Of a DNA stretch of 64,000 bases, positions 59,718 through 64,000 are shown piece by piece. Under the pieces are notes generated by a model. The model saw nothing but the letters and a program-made list of their open reading frames with translations. It searched no databases and was not told where the DNA came from. Source of the stretch: Clitopilus passeckerianus (Eukaryota > Basidiomycota > Agaricomycetes > Agaricales > Entolomataceae); the NCBI GenBank assembly GCA_944990035.1, contig CALYLX010000097.1, positions 1-64,000 of the forward strand. Reading direction: 5' to 3'. Position 1 is the first letter of the stretch, and each line of letters opens with the position of its first letter. Both the position numbers and the translations under genes were made by a program.

Positions 59718-60298
59718 GTCATCTCCAAATCCCGGTAAGCCCGTTCGATGTATTCTGTAGCGCCTGACAGGTGTAAGGCTTTGGCGCATGCTGCATGAAT
59801 AACAAGATAATGAGTGTTTGGAAGAGGATATCGATCTGGGTCCGGCGTAGTGAGATGAACTCGAGTTGGCAATGCCTTTAGGTAGTCTGGGTGCCTATCA
59901 GCCACACGATAGCAGTGTTCAGGATCCTAATCAATGCCAAATGGGTAGAGTGGAAAGAAGGTCGTAATGCACCTACATTTGGGTCCTTGTCAAGCCAGAT
60001 CTCTAATTGACTGAACCATTCATGAAGCTCAGAACTAAGGGTTAAGATGTTTTTACAGGTTGTGCCTGTTTCCTGTTAGTTCATCGTCGGTGGACCAATC
60101 GAAGATGTGCCTAGCATGAGTTACAGTCCACGACACACTTGAAACCCTAGTGGCAAGTCCAGAGACCACGGAGAACGAATCTTCTTTCCGGGATGTTACG
60201 CAGTGGTAACTATCTCGGCGTAGTGCCTGCAGTCCAGAAATTAGGGATTGAGCAATCAGAGCTGAATTCTCCACCTGCATTCGCCTTTGCGTCGGCAT
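59594..60298 (-). pseudogene. HNH-domain protein fragment (fungal HNH family)
   Basis: Resembles the C-terminal half of a large Agaricomycete family annotated as HNH-nuclease-domain proteins. Seen: ALRRDSYHCVTSRKEDSFSV, THARHIFDWSTDDELTG, then LTLSSELHEWFSQLEIWLDK, an intron (about 59927-59980), DPEHCYRVADRHPDYLKALP, TRVHLTTPDPDRYPLPNTHY and LVIHAACAKALHLSGATEYI. A frame change near 60060 separates the two halves. No N-terminal part or start is seen above the G run at 60299. The 3' end is uncertain; the open frame extends to 59594 into the BTB gene. Likely a truncated copy. Confidence 0.55.
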
Positions 60299-60314
60299 GG
60301 GGGGGGGGGGGGGG
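60299..60314. repeat. Run of 16 G
   Basis: Uninterrupted G homopolymer (C on the minus strand) at the upstream border of the HNH relic. It can slip in replication and sequencing, so its exact length is unreliable. Confidence 0.9.
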
Positions 60315-60424
60315 ACAATGGCAGGGGGCTGATTGGCTCCTTCTTTAGGTCGAGAGTCCGACCTTTACTTCGCGAGAACGAATAAGAGCCTTGCCGTGAG
60401 TGTGGAAGCCACGCGCTTAGCGCT

Positions 60425-61159
60425 TTGGATCTCACGACAGCGAAGATGATTCTTGTAGTATTCTCCCAGAACCTGAAAATCTTCATCTGTCTTGCACCGC
60501 ATGACCTCGATGTCCCCTCCTCACAAGGTGTATGGATTATCACAAGATTATCATGTAACCGAGCAACCTGGCATGTATCAACACCGAGAGTTTGCTGTAT
60601 TGCTGTCGACTATCGTGTCGTTGCTAGAGATCTAGACACATTTCGTACGCGCCAAGAGGCAGGAGATTACTCGTCATGTCGTATGGATTGGGTGGCAGAG
60701 GTTCTGGCATGGTTTTCGGTTAGATGTACTCTGTGTCGCTGTCCAACCATCGCTTGGGGAGGAGATATGGTCAGATTCCTGCTACCTTTATGTTCTAAGG
60801 TGGCGCCATTTCCCCAGAAACTGGCCGTCGAAGGGACGAAGTGTTACGAGTCTGTAGTTTACGAAAGTGAGTCCTTTTTTTCCTATGGGGGTCCTAAGCG
60901 ACCGTTCGCATCAGTGATGCGTTACGTCTCCGCTTTGCAATTGGTTCGCTTGGTGCTCAACTTGTCATATGCCTATGTATCGTATACCATGGTCTCCTCC
61001 TCGACTATCACTGCCGAATACATGGCCATCATGGTATACGCGTATGGCCGTACCACACTTTTGTGCCCAAGCCAAAGCCCCAACTTGACGGTCAATGACC
61101 TGTATTCTCGTACACTAGAGATGAATTCCGAACGTCGATCTGCAAATTGTGGTTTATAA
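60425..61159 (+). CDS. Hypothetical open frame, 244 codons
   Basis: Longest unexplained frame in the last 4 kb. No signal peptide, no recognised motif, no supporting splice sites. Composition (many Cys, Ser, Arg) is like random translation of this DNA, and it lies opposite the place where the HNH gene should continue. It may be spurious. Confidence 0.15.
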   Translation: MDLTTAKMILVVFSQNLKIFICLAPHDLDVPSSQGVWIITRLSCNRATWHVSTPRVCCIAVDYRVVARDLDTFRTRQEAGDYSSCRMDWVAEVLAWFSVRCTLCRCPTIAWGGDMVRFLLPLCSKVAPFPQKLAVEGTKCYESVVYESESFFSYGGPKRPFASVMRYVSALQLVRLVLNLSYAYVSYTMVSSSTITAEYMAIMVYAYGRTTLLCPSQSPNLTVNDLYSRTLEMNSERRSANCGL

Positions 61160-64000
61160 CGTTTTCGAACGACCAGTGGCCTTTCAGAACCTCATGCCCA
61201 ACATGTCTCGCCCTAATGGCGCCCCGGACAGAAACGTTTGAATGCATATCACAAGGAGGACTGGAATCGAGATAGCCGTTATAGTAAATTCCAGACTCGT
61301 AAACCGCCATGTGAAGCATTGGCCATCCCCACACGTCTAATCAAAGTGCGGGGAAGATGCCGATTGGTTGCAGATCAGTTACTTAGGAGCCTTGTCATCT
61401 TGCTTGTCAATCTCTCATATTTTCCGAGGTCTCGCCTCCATCCATCATACTCACTTCTGCACCATATGTGCGGAAGCAACCAGATTCTGCCTTCCAGTGA
61501 CATATACTCCTATCTCTAATCTTATACTTATCTAGAGCTGATCCCGACTCCATGCAACCACTGCGCCATGTGCCACTGAAACATTGGCCACCTGCGGCGC
61601 ATCAGACAAACAGGGCGAGCGGGATATCGCTAGATATGACTTACTGGTGAATCGCCGACTGGCGTCGGCTGAAAGCTTGCTTGTCCATTGTGCATACGCT
61701 GATCACAGAAACTTTTTTCTTTTTGAAATTATGGGGAAATGAACAAGAATATTCGAATGAGCGAAACGGGAGGGTGTCAGACATTACATAAGAAAGGGGT
61801 GACGGGTGCCAGTAACGTTACGCACGTCAGGAACTGGCTTCAAATTAAGGGTGACAAGACCGAAATCAGTGGTTGAACGTGTTATAATCAATTGCGATGC
61901 CGAGATCATCAAGAATGCCCTTCCCGAGGGACTCAATCATAACTGATGTCGACTACCGCTGCCGCGGTCAGCCGTATATTTACGCGAAATGTAACCATTA
62001 TTCCGTACAATTATAATGTCATTTCACTACCTAATACAACAGGTATTACTATAAAATATCAGTCTACACTTGTGCGAGGACGTATTCTATGATAGCCAGA
62101 AACACCAGAACGCGGAAGATTCTATGAGATTGTGGTAGTGCGATATGTATTGACGATTTGATGTCCGCGAGATAACTCAAGCGTTCATTGGTCCGGCAGT
62201 CCCAGTGCCGATGCCGAATCGGCAAAACATAACATTTCGCAAGAAAGTTCAATCGAGAAGTTCTCCTGAAATTTCAGAGAGATTTGAGAGAAACCGCATG
62301 GTTACTTTGGATTTCGGGATACTCTACCGAGTCTCCGAAGGTCTCCCGACCGATCCGACCGGACATCCTTACCATAAACGGCCACATATCCTCATGTTCG
62401 CGTGAATCTCACTGGCATTACTCTCGAGGATCGAGACCTTGTCATTCTCATCACGTTTGCATTCTCTACTCTAAAATTTACATGTTTCTTACCAATATGT
62501 AGCCTCGGGATTATTGCACAGACCACGTGGTTTTAGGTATAAAAGCTCCTGTATTTCGTACTAGGTAGAATCTCAAGTAATTGACGGCGTGCTGCTCGGA
62601 AATCCAGAGTGGTTTCTTAGGCTCTTGTTGGGTGATTCTTCGGCGTAGAAACTGCGGGTTCCATCGTCTTTTTGGTTAAGGGTTGTCGTGTGCGAGGCCT
62701 ATTGGATTGTTTGGTTTAGGATCCGCGTGTGTGCACGAGACCATTTGGAATATATTGATTTGATTGAACTACTACTTTACATCACCGGAACGCTATCTAC
62801 AAGCTTTCGCGAGGTGTCTAAGTGTGTGTTGATCGTCTAAAAGCCCCACGAACTGGAGGTTGTGGGTTGTGCTTGGGTTTTAGTTAGTTTAGTGCGACCC
62901 TGATCGCATTTGAGCTCACCTTTGCCCTTCATTTCCCGTGCGCCTCTTCACCACTTCAGATGATACTAGGGAGGATCACACTCGACCACGAAGGCCCGGT
63001 TAACACGTTTATCCCTTTCGATGGTGACATCTTCTGAAAGCTTGATTAGATCGTCTTACAGGGCTCTTGGCTTTTAGAAATGCCTCTTGTCATTCTCCGC
63101 TCGAACAAGGTACCCGATTTCGAGGCCGCATTCACTACTTTATACCAATCTGAATCCATTACTATTAGTGCTACGCGTTTTATCTACTTTGCGGATTTTG
63201 GGGTTGCACTTGTCTCGTTGGCCCCTTGGCCTCGTTCTTACCACAGTGCTCAGCGCAAGAGGGTTCTTGATGCCGACGTTCCACCTTCAGACTGTCTCCT
63301 CGGGTCCGCCTAAGCTTACATTCCAACAGCCCCAGCCATAGTGGGGCTTCTGCTTCGCTGAAATGAACTCGACCTAGCATGGTACATTAGCCTGTATGCA
63401 TATAGAGTAGTCTTCTGTCCAGTATAGGGTTGCGTTTTGGCCAAGCCTAAAGCCTACCCTGTTGAAAATAATCATTCGCTGAGTAACATTTGGTGGGATC
63501 ATAAGAGGTTGTAATCTCCCATCTCTTGGGTAACATATCCGACTATTGTCTGCCATTGTACGGAACATGAGGGATTTATGAGCCATTCACCATAACACCC
63601 CGAAAGGTGATGCGAACACAATATTTTGTTATCTTTGGTCTGGGTTTTCTACATATCTGGGGACCATCCGGGTCATAACCGACCCCATAATATTATACGG
63701 GTACGGTCTGCATTCTGTGTTGAAATTTGCCACATATCTCGGCCGTAGAATTGTGGGCCTTTCTCTATTTTATCAATTTGCTTATTCGGACGTGCTCTCC
63801 TCATCCATGCCTTTCGCGCCTCGTGTACATATCATATTCACCATATTTTCGGCACCTTTACACAATTGCAACAGATATATTTCTTTATTGTTTATGATAT
63901 TGACCACGGATTAGTATTATAGATATCATTTATTTTCGTAGCGAGTCAACGTTTCAACATCCGATTGGAGTTACATTTCACTATTATGTATATCGTAACA
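61160..64000. other. Intergenic to window end
   Basis: No gene, RNA or mobile element identified. Sequence becomes AT-rich toward 62000 and 63900. A terminal gene running off the window cannot be excluded. Confidence 0.4.

Noticed and set aside
60425..61159. 244-codon open frame as a real gene
   Set aside because: No motif, no start context, and composition like chance translation; kept only as a very low-confidence entry.

Overview
The window looks like nuclear DNA of a filamentous basidiomycete, probably an Agaricomycete. Genes are compact and cut by many 45-70 nt GT-AG introns with fungal branch sites. Several families are typical of mushrooms: DUF6533 membrane protein, BTB/POZ and F-box proteins, fungal HNH-domain protein, GH25 lysozyme and small Cys-rich metallothionein. 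Housekeeping genes (GPI8, TSR3, MRPL27-type mitoribosomal protein, RPF2, TUP1) match basidiomycete versions. There is no operon structure; genes lie on both strands with their own promoters.

Layout. 0-9 kb: HCNGP/SAP30BP-like gene (-), GPI8 transamidase (+), a three-exon 62-residue metallothionein (+) with a TATA box, a DUF6533 membrane protein (+), and two tandem isoprenylcysteine carboxyl methyltransferase-like genes (+). 9-13 kb: SDR oxidoreductase (-), TSR3 (-), mL41/MRPL27 (+). 13-16.6 kb is gene-poor. 16.7-25 kb: a TUP1-like WD40 paralogue (+), GH27 alpha-galactosidase (-) with an 8-nt microexon, an orphan gene (-), a Sos7-like kinetochore protein (+). 25-28 kb is empty. 28-41.9 kb: long coiled-coil protein (+), PTOV/MED25-like protein (+), kinesin (-) head-to-head with RPF2 (+), D-amino-acid oxidase (-). 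42.6-44.7 kb: a pyrimidine-rich tract full of TTCGA, then an orphan helical protein (+). 45-52.4 kb: F-box protein (+), BTB protein (-), GH25 lysozyme (-), and a gene fusing a nucleosome-assembly-protein (NAP) domain to an ankyrin-repeat array (+). 55-60 kb: a complete TUP1 corepressor (+), a second BTB protein (+) and an HNH-type relic (-) next to a 16-G run. The last 3 kb hold nothing I can identify.

Four points stand out. (1) The NAP-ankyrin fusion is an unusual architecture; the join lies inside one continuous exon. (2) Two TUP1 genes sit 36 kb apart in the same orientation, one intact and one divergent with two frame breaks. (3) Both BTB genes carry one in-frame TGA at a position where relatives have Trp or Arg/Lys, while the downstream frame stays intact. 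(4) Conserved genes, especially in the first 9 kb, show repeated single-base frame breaks, often at homopolymers. Either the assembly under-calls bases or a group of genes is decaying together; raw reads would decide, and gene boundaries in those loci should be read with this in mind.
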